Below, one piece after another: positions 25,001 through 32,356 of a stretch of DNA of 43,217 bases (position 1 is its first letter; the number at the start of each line of letters is the position of its first letter). Under the pieces are notes generated by a model. The model was not told where the DNA came from. It made no database searches and worked only from the letters and a program-made list of their open reading frames with translations. The stretch comes from CAINFV01 sp964409235 (GTDB lineage Bacteria > Chlamydiota > Chlamydiia > Chlamydiales > FEN-1388). A program made the translations under genes and the position numbers. Location of the stretch: the NCBI GenBank assembly GCA_964409235.1, contig CAYPCN010000011.1, forward strand, positions 1-43,217, read 5' to 3'.

Positions 25001-26320
25001 CGTCGCCATGAAACTGCGAAAGTCCTTATCCTCAATGTGATCTGCCGACTTCTCCCACAGTGATAGAAAATACCGAGCGCGCAATATCTGTTTTTGGGCC
25101 TTATACACATTCGGTTCGACGACGCGCAAAAACGCTCTCCCAAGTTGGGCTTCTTGAAAAGCACTTGCCTTTCTGGGCTTAGCAACGTTTCCCCGCGTAA
25201 TGTTTGCTTGTGGCACAGACTGTTTTCGCTCCGCCTCAGTCGGCTCATCGTCAGCGCCAGGGCTCGTCCCTTTCAGAATCTGAAGAAATATTTTGAGTGT
25301 CGACGGTTTTTTACCCTGCGATTGCGTGGATTCAAAACCAGAAAGTGCCGATGTGTACCGATCAATTTGTTGTGCGAGATCCTCGTTAGAGATCTCGCGC
25401 GTTGATTCAAGATAGGATTCTCTCGCCTCCTCCTTTTTTTTACCTTCAAGGGCTTCAATGCCTTCCCGCACTTCTTCTCTTTCCTCTTTGGGCTGCGGCG
25501 AAGGAGCAGGAGCAGCCTCAGAAACAGGAGAACGCTGTAGCAGCTTCCCGCTAATATCAATAGCTCGAAGGATGTACCCTCCTGTCTTAACCGATTTTTT
25601 CGTAATCTCATAGATCATGGGCAATGATTCGCGAGTCTCTGGATTCCACACACCCCCAGGAATGTACAATTTTTCATCTGTTTTCAACTCCTCAAGCTCG
25701 GCTACTATTTCTCCATTCAGCTTCTTTCTGGCATCAGCACGTTTCTGAGGCGATGGGATATGGCGCAAGGTTTCTATAGAGCGCTGATAGGACTCAAGTT
25801 TCCGAAGCCTCTTTATAGTTTCAGTCAACGTGGAATCTGGATCTGGCCGGGCCTCCATAGTGTCTATCCAAATTTTTAGCACAGACGAAAACGTCAGAGA
25901 AGAGAGAGTTTCACGAGACGCCTCTTGGCTATCAGTCGGAAATAGTCTGTCAAGAAGACCTTCGTCTTCCGAGCCAAAAAGCTGCATGATAAATCGAAGT
26001 TCTGCTCTTTCCCTTTCTTTTTCTTTGAGTGTACGGTGCGTCACAAACTCAACAAAACGTGAAAACGCGTTGCGAAGAGCAATCAACGGCTGCAATAGAG
26101 AAGACGCTTTGGCCGCCTCTTGCGGGGACGTTTGTCGAACGGCTTGGCGAGTTCCGAGCTTCCTCACGGTAAAATTTGAATCAGTGGGTAATTGCTCCTC
26201 AATTGTCTTTTTGCATAAGTCTGTTATCGTCTGTTGCTGAAGATTCTCTATAGCCTTTTGCTTGCCTTGTATACGAAACCACTGCCCCCCATAAAAAACG
26301 TCTTTGATATCCAGTCCCAC
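16058..26320 (-). CDS. Giant 3420-aa protein with DUF3638/DUF3645-like helicase half
   Basis: A single unbroken frame of 10.26 kb, mostly hydrophilic, without a signal peptide. The first 1900 residues are helical and coiled-coil rich with a beta-rich stretch (about 1130-1400) and a TPR-like part (about 1480-1560). A helicase-like core follows: LLLIEYDLGFVCRKSQ with Walker A MCGGGKTT (about 2133), Walker-B-like ADELDKD (about 2287), YSGSSGTDTG (about 2602), FDDVHTRGAE (about 2747) and QGVMRERNL (about 2778). This order resembles superfamily-2 helicases and specifically the Pfam DUF3638/DUF3645 giants; function unknown. A coiled coil (about 2900-3100), an acidic Glu/Gln tract (near 3180) and a C-terminal domain complete it. 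Start GTG 26320 has AAAGGAG 6 nt upstream. A G10 tract at about codon 1877 may make it switchable. Confidence 0.85.
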   Translation of the reverse strand: MGLDIKDVFYGGQWFRIQGKQKAIENLQQQTITDLCKKTIEEQLPTDSNFTVRKLGTRQAVRQTSPQEAAKASSLLQPLIALRNAFSRFVEFVTHRTLKEKERERAELRFIMQLFGSEDEGLLDRLFPTDSQEASRETLSSLTFSSVLKIWIDTMEARPDPDSTLTETIKRLRKLESYQRSIETLRHIPSPQKRADARKKLNGEIVAELEELKTDEKLYIPGGVWNPETRESLPMIYEITKKSVKTGGYILRAIDISGKLLQRSPVSEAAPAPSPQPKEEREEVREGIEALEGKKKEEARESYLESTREISNEDLAQQIDRYTSALSGFESTQSQGKKPSTLKIFLQILKGTSPGADDEPTEAERKQSVPQANITRGNVAKPRKASAFQEAQLGRAFLRVVEPNVYKAQKQILRARYFLSLWEKSADHIEDKDFRSFMATQIDKILRGLPQEAKPLKDDLGDILGEIEKIDKQQRFPVGTEGTSSVSTQFSAPLQPEQPMIAPSSFRTQTITPLVPPQTSDISAIMTSGTPAQLKEHVAMLEGLAKKRQYAVLHYQLRKDFLALKSLKLDGIDRLLARGKAEEWMEQIKALGFLLQRCSYGLGRIAPSPEDISFILRSLMLQDQIARCAESLKDDPYVKDFVFDIHPIEKILQNSYLSLGESAADINDILSYFKELSDKTLVRGMWCGSGGCQTSDDTVTALQSRDRALFLGYAKSSDRELVNLVAQDVDGSANLVPPHLVHLRQSYLLLQTFVAPTRTFVPYTWRGFLTMLNVIREDVSGASMDDLYAAGQKIAYKKMAQKIPDFLRAHDGPICFTIKKSGPMDCDVIAVEPWDLSIFDLDDSLQDYLLGSRFDFEHMGSFDRNGVPIEDSLLRERCFEQVVAECPERDATSKGVNDSGQPDRPWSSPFREHRMKGRTEWQILQGRDRILGLDLPTSRQMQLMETGPHTIIPNTLAFLKANQALLGDKEYGPAILRLIERNLFRNATFNTAPQDVQDRARQQIEVMLREAKDTKDISSYLRLLSLLRVMYAGKVLPQNIQQDITDSRFEALAIEHSCSRMFYQEMLLIDAMSPRLDLEQKITRLFKLKSTPSRYRERDPLKEQRIQELSLDILSEVQPKAGQKAFIQKILQSLGKTVPEADLAPVGSSGLVFVYGPYQIDFSRFEIWENNQRREVLPPSVTEVSSFSALESILGSTARTGEWTASPVVLPAKAKETQPLEGIQYSRQVPDKGLEFRLILTTDGVLRIYRRKIGKGNKWFQYEPSLFAASPAVKAKPLDVVPRVLSQGACWVREDGKELSVEQGGQVLYTAQLSGLPSLQVRSLQKVGNGGTQPTTAVNVLGGREFEHFCDIEQQGYVIAYATSGKQPTRIEYIRSGTPYAYVWDATNCRWCSEQSSGYFLSDKSLELYASPSIPSESDSGNPAVEQGLSKLQGLFHPGFHSYHLLEHESKPAQLIMPRVRLQPPPPRRDLPQRFVPQFTGGTIPQYVFEIDPIKGLVPKKQPEGYLYLAYSLMAQGNYKDAFFYLDKANLQRTLGAEGQEILGWIKSHLDQLPQDRPELILLRARLFLMEPVLTGKHVESNSVAGQKKSFEAYRFLTLVDRNKSSFPEGMALTELELRRLQQLKESSMISFLYALTETPDKWDMAHNVSELLQGIFEEKADDLDAWAASLQERNREEKCKERFPIIWLYKTGKISEGEFASLVQSMPHLALQKEMYNSICVAWPLSCEVNGQLQRLNHDIQDSLEHQGFLSQVEKLQTLQQLKIWKDFNDQILKPFNISLRELLFLQKEGQLERVFAARSSEEQGTADSFLKQSLKLSEIREKFALRAAIERLQKEIAGVVERPRPELGEPSPTRLFSQDELGGWERYFEAVQQDEGGGTKLSPEIVGPVLTIPKEGEVSYAQQIDRGLRDDAKVHIQQAPDLPQVIQKAAGRQTTGTARTDQKVCAGKREPLRSFLQKLRDTKRAAAEEQRRACLKILQKGGPRVLLLQERVRRVGRSFSETLFDTAVRCYGENGNFDRLKSLGVEITAEDEIGLKDALGKYLQLSIQARQLQRCLEIEAELPPDASHEDYLRGSREIQAILNGEWQYNVKTDPLAPTLLLIEYDLGFVCRKSQIEVVRENLCIENRFKQEMCGGGKTTVLRNIISQFRADGRTLSGVSTLEPLRAEHGLMYARTTRNAFGEMVFDFHFDRGVPTDERSLLYLHHTLLQTTVEKGRLDLSKGDLQSFKLAKNLKHEEIRKKRLQQKNMAEDSEEWKALEGEIEQLHAEIDIMEDIWDFMVSHVAIMADELDKDCDPTQEKNYAYGASREIDPQKRNAILTIFSKLLIGSEGNVQELGTAIRGNKQAKMDPQKRKQALLELAKALYAEYKRKGGSLVPLSEDDFIAYILPPAVSGKKAEDANKGYHTLFDAYKDKEAVPEVLQQIAWARKFLWENFTPEGALSKTGGVNYGRAHDDVSVIPYAGSDKPKERSQHGNDLERLVYTCLDYVQRGLSLGQVRAAYIKAKEDALKAVLTASRKGETLSLDDTEAARIFKSQFLDFLEEPRPTLSTVTDEQLESVRTQVTKKPELLLRFLGDTVLSDLRQSEEKIVSDAQDPPNMVKSYSGSSGTDTGCYALPDKIRREGARQLGVHGEVIRWLLESEAAQGLSTFIELPEEWTPDSLYETLANQMHGGDCISDVGRFFPGVSPRTIAENLLRQQKDVKYVVFMTPDDRWVMLMREGEGFKEVKYEPSDDPRVLKERITIFDDVHTRGAERSSTAGVTEFVTLDVDTDWSRFEQGVMRERNLTKGKAKVRYILSPELKQRLIGGGKLSVNALLTVLAENEARQLKVLNYKAERQKIKHILKRTGEQALRDVSRAGREGGFHQHNRVREAMYDVLRTDLYVVSTTVGVLEAACPQGEQTATEALDALVESQRMRLQNAVRTVEENKDIAQARIPTTVASMRDHLGQLDKDIGRILAAQSELATKREAVRTAHRASRISKVLGGQEQIDEAMASFKESQTKTEMLQAKQKEIREMLAKLDDISKTAQELRIDALAPFQEVCRTMSVDITDVRKQIQANQRAVEKATPTGIASWLAGGVSRALQDVRSSLQGLDEALEGTQKTLTTIETSGTPLVTIACQTLKDGDLYLQAKLSDTRREKSPAVDQLVRYGYGRVEPLVLPDTVSQGTSESGNEQEVEQEQEQEQEVEEAEVGAESVADEGAFPHQEIQATVPQLLQGDLPPDIHRLTDYTGLLPLGKVFTENCFPVTASKGKIRPWEKVEGVRVTIPAAQQCIDRTLLVVDTQTGQVVELYGSRLDGERLFPTLHSNERHAVFTYNYALGDFEGEKPQPTHVVAVMQHIATTKVLRGDVEFFEDKEHPLLNTYGALVQYLKTLDSAKRSSLKETVQRILVARQQHSFAGSDLERAFAEAERASPKT
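20681..20690 (-). repeat. G10 homopolymer (C10 on + strand) inside the giant gene
   Basis: Ten uninterrupted C residues on the plus strand read as G10 in the coding sense, encoding part of DEGGGTK near codon 1877. It is the longest G/C homopolymer in the window; the next are C8 at 7897 and C7 runs. A one-base slip would end translation soon after, before the helicase-like half. Confidence 0.85.
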
Positions 26321-26341
26321 ACTCTTCTCCTTTCAAAAGAT

Positions 26342-26357
26342 TTCTCGAATCCGAGAA
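26342..26357. promoter_or_regulatory. Palindrome TTCTCG-N4-CGAGAA in the giant-gene leader
   Basis: Perfect 6-bp arms (26342-26347, 26352-26357) sit 22-37 bp upstream of the GTG start and about 9 bp from the ribosome binding site. It could be an operator or an mRNA hairpin that affects translation. Confidence 0.35.
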
Positions 26358-26652
26358 GGTATTGCAAACCATGATTTCAAGAATTTTTACGCCAAAATCG
26401 CCTAAGAATTTCGCTAGCCTTCTAGAGAGAGTGGTATCAGGTAGGATAAAAAACCTCAACAGTATGGAGGTGCCGAGAGCCACGAATGTAGCGCGTACGG
26501 TACGATTGTACATGGTGGCGACACAACGCAACAACGCTATCGAGCCATCGCCCGCTTTCCCCTCTCAACGCTGAATGGCCATGAACCGCTGATGAAGGCA
26601 AAAACCGTTTGAAGTCCAGAGCTAGCATTCTTTACAATTGTCGTCCTAGTTG

Positions 26653-26729
26653 AGCCATTGGCAATGTGCCTTTTGGAGGATAGAACAGGATCTTTTTGGC
26701 CACATCTACCCAAAACATCGCAAATGGAT
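26653..26729 (-). repeat. Palindromic MITE-like element, copy D, internal deletion
   Basis: A 77-bp derivative keeps one full arm of the subtype seen in copy B (AGCCATTGGCAATGTGCC, TTTTGGAGGA, ATCTTTTTGGC, ATCTACCCAAAA) followed directly by the opposite terminus (CGCAAATGGAT). The centre is missing. It ends 28 bp before the miaB start. Confidence 0.7.
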
Positions 26730-26757
26730 CTAGGTTTCTGCATCTTCAGGCATATCT

Positions 26758-28104
26758 ATGAGAACTCTACAGACCTTTTACATCAAAACATATGGCTGTC
26801 AGATGAACGAACTCGACAGCGAGGTTATGAAGGGGATGCTCGAACAACGTGGCTTAACGCGCACAGAAGACGAAACAACGGCTGATCTCCTCATCTTTAA
26901 TACCTGCTCGGTTCGCGATCTCGCCGAGCGCAAGGCGTTGGGGAAACTCGGCAAACTCAGGGCAGCACGCGCCGATCGACCCGTCATCGGCATCACAGGC
27001 TGTATGGCCTCCGCAAACAGAAGCAGACTCCTCGACAAAGTCCCCTATATCGATTTCGTCATCGGGACAAATAACATCCACTGTCTCAACGAAGTTCTCG
27101 ATCAAGTGCTCACCACAGGAGCTCGCGTCGCACGTGCCGATGCCCAATTTTCGACAGAGCTCGACTACTCGGTTGCTCAGCGCGATGACCCAGTCAAAGC
27201 GTGCGTGTCCATCATTCGAGGGTGTAACAAGCACTGCACCTATTGCATTGTACCTCACACCCGAGGCCCTGAAGTATCTCGACCTCCGCATGATATTTTT
27301 GAGGAATGCCGCCAGTTGGTCGACAGAGGGTATCGAGAGATTTGCCTCCTTGGGCAAAATGTCAACAGCTATGGAAAGGACCACCCAGAATGGGGGGTTC
27401 TGTTCCATGATCTTCTCTACCATCTCGATGCTATTCCAAATCTGGCGCGACTCCGCTTTCTCACCAGCCATCCCGTTGACATTTCACGGGAGTTGATGCT
27501 GGCCATTCGAGACCTGCCGACAGTCTGCGAATTCGTGCACTTCCCCCTTCAGGCCGGCTCGAACAGAATTTTACACAAGATGCACCGCATCTACACGCGA
27601 GAGGAGTACGACGAAAAGGTCGCCGCTCTTCGAGAGCTTGTTCCCCATGTGGCATTGGGTACCGATATCATTGTCGGCTTTCCAACAGAGACGGAAGAAG
27701 AATTTCAGGAAACAGTCCGAGCGATGAAAGACATCCGCTTTTCCACGGCCTTCCTCTTCGCCTATAGCCAAAGGAAGGGGACACCGGCGTCTCGATGGAA
27801 AGATGATGTCTCAACACAGGTCAAAAATCACAGGCTCCAACAGCTCCTCGAAGTCCAAGAAGAGATCTCCTACCAAGAGATGTCCTCAATGCTCAACCAG
27901 ACGGCCGAAGTTCTCGTCGAAGGGATCAGCATAAAAGAGAGATCGATGGTCAAAGGTCGTACGAGGACATGGAAGAACGTCGTGTTCCCCGGTGGTACAG
28001 AGCTCATCGGCACCCTTGTCCCCGTAACGCTGCACAGCTTCACGAATCAGACCTATATTGGAGCCATGCCCTCGTCAACTACAGCGTGTCGCCAAGGAGC
28101 GTGA
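26758..28104 (+). CDS. miaB: tRNA-2-methylthio-N6-dimethylallyladenosine synthase
   Basis: MiaB adds a methylthio group to i6A37 in tRNAs reading U-starting codons, using two Fe-S clusters and S-adenosylmethionine. The N-terminal UPF0004 domain starts YIKTYGCQMNELDSE with cluster cysteines (YGCQMN, FNTCSV, TGCMA), the radical-SAM motif is C156-x3-C160-x2-C163 (CNKHCTYC), and a TRAM domain ends the 448 residues. The full-length sequence is standard. It overlaps the 3' end of ligA by 26 bp tail-to-tail. Repeat copy D lies directly upstream. Confidence 0.95.
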   Translation: MRTLQTFYIKTYGCQMNELDSEVMKGMLEQRGLTRTEDETTADLLIFNTCSVRDLAERKALGKLGKLRAARADRPVIGITGCMASANRSRLLDKVPYIDFVIGTNNIHCLNEVLDQVLTTGARVARADAQFSTELDYSVAQRDDPVKACVSIIRGCNKHCTYCIVPHTRGPEVSRPPHDIFEECRQLVDRGYREICLLGQNVNSYGKDHPEWGVLFHDLLYHLDAIPNLARLRFLTSHPVDISRELMLAIRDLPTVCEFVHFPLQAGSNRILHKMHRIYTREEYDEKVAALRELVPHVALGTDIIVGFPTETEEEFQETVRAMKDIRFSTAFLFAYSQRKGTPASRWKDDVSTQVKNHRLQQLLEVQEEISYQEMSSMLNQTAEVLVEGISIKERSMVKGRTRTWKNVVFPGGTELIGTLVPVTLHSFTNQTYIGAMPSSTTACRQGA

Positions 28105-30115
28105 GAAACTCTCGCTCATCCATCGTCCTGACGCCAAGCTTCTTCGCCTTTTCGAGTTTGGACCCAGGATCAGCGCCAACAATGACAAAGCTCGTCTTCT
28201 TCGACACGCTGTCCGTCACTGTGCCACCGCACGCTTCGATACGGCGAGCGGCCTCTGAACGAGGCATGGCCGCCAACGTCCCAGTCAACACCACTGTCGA
28301 CTGGTTGAACGGACTCCCTTCAACACCTTGGCGCTTGGCGACTACTTGAGGGGCAACGCCGGCATCGCACAGCCGCCGAATCTCGTCAACGAACTCGTCG
28401 TCGTTCAGAGCCTGTTCCACAGACGTGGCCACCTCGTCGCCAACGCCTTCTATCGTCAGGAGAAACTCCTTGGTCAGCGCCATAAAGCCTTCTACCGTCT
28501 CAGCCCTCTGCGCAATTTTCTTCGCTGTGCCAGCCCCGACGAAACGAATCCCCAAAGCGAGAAGAAAGGCATCGAGCGTCGGCGTTTTCGCCTTTTGAAT
28601 CCCTCTGAGAATCCTTTCGGCAGACTTCGTTTTGATGCCTTCGAGTGTCAGCAGCTGCTCTTGCGTCAGCCTGAACAGGTCGTGCGGCGCCCTCACATAT
28701 CCCTGGGCATAGAGATGACGAATGAGCCGCTCTCCAATATTTTCGATGTCAAGGCCCTCTTTGCCAACAAAATGGACGAGGCGTCGGATGATCTGCTCGC
28801 TGCATGCCTGATGATTCGGGCATCGCCATGCCACTTCTCCCTCTTCCTTGATAAGCAGCGTGCCGCATGAAGGACAGGCCGTTGGCATATGCCATTTCAT
28901 CTGGCGACTGGGAGCATGGCGATCGCTCTCCACAACCTTGGGGATGACATCGCCGCCCTTTTCAACGAGCACCATATCTCCGGGACGGATGTCCTTTCTT
29001 TCAATCTCCTCAGCATTGTGCAGCGTAGCCCGTGCTACGGTACTGCCGCTGAGCTCCACAGGCTCGAGCTCAGCCACGGGAGTGATGACACCTGTCCTCC
29101 CCACCTGCACGACGATCTCCTGTAGTCGTGTCCACGCTTGCTCAGCGCCGAACTTCCACGCAATAGCTGTTCGAGGATGCTTCATCGTCGGCGGAATAGC
29201 CGCTGCCTCGTCAAGATTGTCGAGCTTGAAGACAACGCCATCAATGACAAAGGGCAGCTTCTCACGAAGAGCGCGGATCTCATCCTGAAAGGCCATCATC
29301 TCTTCAATCGAATGGACTATTCGAAAGGGAGGCATCGGAAGATGTTTCATCGACAGATAGGTCGGCAGCCCAAGGTGATGAAGAAAGGAGAACAGCTCAT
29401 GCTGGTACTGCACGTTCACAGGATGCTGACGGGCAATGCCGTAGAGAACGCACTCCAATCCTCCGCGCCGCGCCAACTCGCGAGAGTCAAGCAGCTTCAG
29501 GCTTCCGGCCGCAGCGTTACGGGGGTTCGCCCACAGGGGTAGGCCCGCCTTCTCCCGTTCTGCATTGATACGCGCAAAGTTGGCTTTCGGAAGAAATACT
29601 TCCCCTCGCACTTCCAACAGCTCAATATCAGTCGCAATTCGCAATGGCACGTGATGAATAGTCTTAAAATTTTGCGTGATATCGCTCCCCACCTCACCGT
29701 CGCCACGCGTCACGGCACGAACAAGCTGGCCACGCTCATAGGTCACTGAAATCGCCAGACCGTCCATCTTCAGCTCGCCAAACAAGTCCACCTTCGGCGT
29801 ATCAACGAGGCGGCACACGCGATCATAAAACGCCTCGAGCTCCTCTCGAGTAAACGCCTTTTCGAGAGAGAGCATCGGCTCCGCATGGACAACCTCAGCA
29901 AAACCTTCTAGCGGCCTTTCTCCAATTCGCTGGGTCGGAGATGTTGGCGACACCCACTCAGGATGCTCGCGCTCTGCCTTCTCGAGCAAAGCAACGAGAG
30001 CGTCAAACGCCTCATCGGAAATCTCAGGAGCAGCCTCTTGAAAATAACATCTGTTGTGATGCCAAATCTCGTCACACAACATCTCATACTCTGCTTTCGT
30101 CCGCACAGTTCGCAT
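28079..30115 (-). CDS. ligA: NAD-dependent DNA ligase
   Basis: LigA seals nicks in replication and repair using NAD+. K116 in ELKMDG is the adenylated lysine; a Cys4 zinc finger (CPSC...CPNHQAC), helix-hairpin-helix repeats and a C-terminal BRCT domain (VVLTGTLAAMPRSEA...) follow. The frame opens at 30253, but the first 46 residues lie inside glgB and do not resemble a ligase; ATG 30115 begins MRTVRTKAEYEMLCDEI and gives the normal 678 residues. It starts 1 bp after the glgB stop, so expression is probably coupled. Its end overlaps miaB by 26 bp. Confidence 0.95.
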   Translation of the reverse strand: MRTVRTKAEYEMLCDEIWHHNRCYFQEAAPEISDEAFDALVALLEKAEREHPEWVSPTSPTQRIGERPLEGFAEVVHAEPMLSLEKAFTREELEAFYDRVCRLVDTPKVDLFGELKMDGLAISVTYERGQLVRAVTRGDGEVGSDITQNFKTIHHVPLRIATDIELLEVRGEVFLPKANFARINAEREKAGLPLWANPRNAAAGSLKLLDSRELARRGGLECVLYGIARQHPVNVQYQHELFSFLHHLGLPTYLSMKHLPMPPFRIVHSIEEMMAFQDEIRALREKLPFVIDGVVFKLDNLDEAAAIPPTMKHPRTAIAWKFGAEQAWTRLQEIVVQVGRTGVITPVAELEPVELSGSTVARATLHNAEEIERKDIRPGDMVLVEKGGDVIPKVVESDRHAPSRQMKWHMPTACPSCGTLLIKEEGEVAWRCPNHQACSEQIIRRLVHFVGKEGLDIENIGERLIRHLYAQGYVRAPHDLFRLTQEQLLTLEGIKTKSAERILRGIQKAKTPTLDAFLLALGIRFVGAGTAKKIAQRAETVEGFMALTKEFLLTIEGVGDEVATSVEQALNDDEFVDEIRRLCDAGVAPQVVAKRQGVEGSPFNQSTVVLTGTLAAMPRSEAARRIEACGGTVTDSVSKKTSFVIVGADPGSKLEKAKKLGVRTMDEREFLTLLGDTL

Positions 30116-30116
30116 A

Positions 30117-32312
30117 CTACTGCCACTCAACTTCGTAGATTGTCGTAGCGAGAGGAGCAAGAGAAATCTCCACCTGAAAGAAGTTGCCACTATGATCCGC
30201 ATGGCAACAGGCATGGCCATGGGTCTTGCCAGAACCGCCATACTGGGTATCATCTGTATTCAGCACTTCGGTCAGACGGCGAACGTGTTTCAGAGGGATC
30301 ACATAGCGGTCAAAGTAGGAAGGCGTACAATTATGGACGCAGAACAGCGCTGTTGGACTGTTCGGCACTTTGCGCAAGTACGAGATGACGCTGTTCGATC
30401 GATCGCTGAAGTCCACCCATTCAAACCCATGAAAGGAAAAGTCGTCAGCAAACAGAGCTCCGTGCTGCCGGTAGAAATGATTGAGATCGCGAATGCACTT
30501 CTGCACACCATGATGGTAAGGAAACTGCAGAAGAAACCACTGTACCTCGCCGCCAGGCCACCATTCATCCCACTGGCCGATCTCGCCGCCCATGAACAGC
30601 AGCTTTTTTCCAGGCTGACAGATCATATAGGAATAGAGAAGGCGAAGGTTGGCAAACTTCTGCCAGAGATCGCCAGGCATTTTGCTCAGCAGACTTCTCT
30701 TGCCATGCACCACCTCATCATGCGACAGCACGGAAACAAACTTTTCAGAGAAGGCATAGAGCAGCCCAAAGGTCAGCTCATTATGATGATATGAGCGGAA
30801 GATGGGCTCCTTCTGAATGTATCGCAGAGTATCGTTCATCCATCCCATATTCCATTTGAAATCAAACCCCATCCCCGAATGGTCCAAAGGATGGGTGATA
30901 GAGGCAAACGAGGTCGACTCTTCAGCAATGGTCAGAACACCCGGATACCGTTGGTGGATGATCGAATTCGCATGTCGGAGAAATTCTATGGCCTCTACAT
31001 TTTCCTTACCCCCCCATTGATTGGGGATCCATTGCCCCTCCTCACGTCCATAGTCAAGGTAGAGCATGGAAGCCACAGCATCGACGCGCAGGCCGTCAAT
31101 ATGGAACAGATCGAGCCATGACAGAGCAGAGGCAATGAGAAAGTTTCCAACTTCGCGACGGCCAAAGTTAAAGATCAGTGTATTCCAATGGGGGTGAAAC
31201 CCCTGCCGAGGATCTTCGTGCTCGTACAACGCCGTGCCATCAAAACGAGCAAGAGCAAAATCATCAGTGGGAAAATGCCCAGGAACCCAATCAATAATGA
31301 CGCCAATGTGATGCTGGTGAAGGACGTCGACAAAGTACTGAAAGTCCTCAAAGCTTCCAAACCGACTGGTAGGAGCAAAATATCCCGTGATCTGATAGCC
31401 CCACGACTCATCAAGAGGGTGTTCAGCGACAGGCAAGAGCTCGACATGCGTAAATCCCATCTCCGTGCAATACGCAGCCAGCTCTTCACCAAGCTGACGG
31501 TAGTTCATAAACATCCCGCTGCACCGCTTCCACGAACCAAGGTGGACTTCGTAGATCGCCATGGGCTTGTGAAGAGTTGCGTGGCGTCGCTCCTCCATCC
31601 ACTCCTGATCGCGCCATGTATAGTTGACGGGATCGACGACGACAGCCGCCGTCTTAGGTCGCATCTCAAACCCCAATCCCAAAGGATCGGTTTTGATGCG
31701 GCGATGCCCCGCTTGGGTCTCAATTTCGAATTTGTACAGCGCTCCAGCAGAAAGCCCTGGCACAAAGAGCTCCCACACTCCCGAGGATCCCAATGAGCGC
31801 ATGGGAAGTGCCCGGCCATCCCAATGGTTGATGTCGGCAACGAGGTGGACGCTCTTGGCAGAGGGTGCCCACACTGTGAAAGCAACGCCATCAACACCTT
31901 GATGGCGCATGAGACGCCCTCCGAACTTTCGGTACAGGTCATAATGCGTCCCTTTGCCAAACAGATAGAGATCCAGATCGCCAAGCGTCGGCCAAAAGGC
32001 GTACGGGTCATGAGCGAGCAGCCCACCAGTGTGGAAGATGCGATAATCGTGAGGAGAGATTGAAGACGGCACAGGGACTTCAAAAAGGCCAGAATGGTGT
32101 ATGCGATGCATTTCTACAATGTAGCCGCGGATTTCAATGTGCATCCGCTCAGCTCCTGGCCGAAAAAGTCGGATCACACTATTCCCAGAAGCTGTTGTAT
32201 GAATGCCAAGCACGCGGTGCGGATCATGGCAGCCCAAGGACGTCACGTACCCGACAATCTGTTCTACTTCTTCTGGAGAGGAGAGCTTTCGCTCATGTTC
32301 AAAGAGTTTCAT
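30117..32312 (-). CDS. glgB: 1,4-alpha-glucan branching enzyme
   Basis: GlgB makes alpha-1,6 branches in glycogen (GH13). An N-terminal CBM48-type domain precedes the barrel. Active-site blocks are DWVPGHFPTDD, GLRVDAVASMLY with nucleophile D411, TIAEEST with acid/base E464, and LSHDEVVHGK. The 731 residues are normal. Downstream ligA begins after 1 bp and the glycosidase-like gene ends 44 bp upstream. It is the partner of GlgA at 5.5-7.0 kb. Confidence 0.96.
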   Translation of the reverse strand: MKLFEHERKLSSPEEVEQIVGYVTSLGCHDPHRVLGIHTTASGNSVIRLFRPGAERMHIEIRGYIVEMHRIHHSGLFEVPVPSSISPHDYRIFHTGGLLAHDPYAFWPTLGDLDLYLFGKGTHYDLYRKFGGRLMRHQGVDGVAFTVWAPSAKSVHLVADINHWDGRALPMRSLGSSGVWELFVPGLSAGALYKFEIETQAGHRRIKTDPLGLGFEMRPKTAAVVVDPVNYTWRDQEWMEERRHATLHKPMAIYEVHLGSWKRCSGMFMNYRQLGEELAAYCTEMGFTHVELLPVAEHPLDESWGYQITGYFAPTSRFGSFEDFQYFVDVLHQHHIGVIIDWVPGHFPTDDFALARFDGTALYEHEDPRQGFHPHWNTLIFNFGRREVGNFLIASALSWLDLFHIDGLRVDAVASMLYLDYGREEGQWIPNQWGGKENVEAIEFLRHANSIIHQRYPGVLTIAEESTSFASITHPLDHSGMGFDFKWNMGWMNDTLRYIQKEPIFRSYHHNELTFGLLYAFSEKFVSVLSHDEVVHGKRSLLSKMPGDLWQKFANLRLLYSYMICQPGKKLLFMGGEIGQWDEWWPGGEVQWFLLQFPYHHGVQKCIRDLNHFYRQHGALFADDFSFHGFEWVDFSDRSNSVISYLRKVPNSPTALFCVHNCTPSYFDRYVIPLKHVRRLTEVLNTDDTQYGGSGKTHGHACCHADHSGNFFQVEISLAPLATTIYEVEWQ

Positions 32313-32356
32313 GGGATCTCAGCGGTATCTTAAAGATTGCAAACATTGCACATATA

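Larger units (their letters stand above)
26321..26757. other. Divergent non-coding region between giant gene and miaB
   Basis: The 437-bp interval holds the AAAGGAG ribosome binding site of the giant gene (about 26327-26333), a 6-bp palindrome (26342-26357) and repeat copy D. A 67-codon frame (26371-26574, +) has no ribosome binding site and no family I recognise, so I do not call it. No clear promoter pair was found. Confidence 0.5.

Noticed and set aside
26371..26574. 67-codon plus-strand frame between the giant gene and miaB
   Set aside because: No ribosome binding site, no recognisable family, and unremarkable composition; likely chance in a 437-bp gap.
30116..30253. 46-residue N-terminal extension of ligA
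   Set aside because: It lies within the glgB coding end, does not resemble ligase sequence, and ATG 30115 gives the normal protein.
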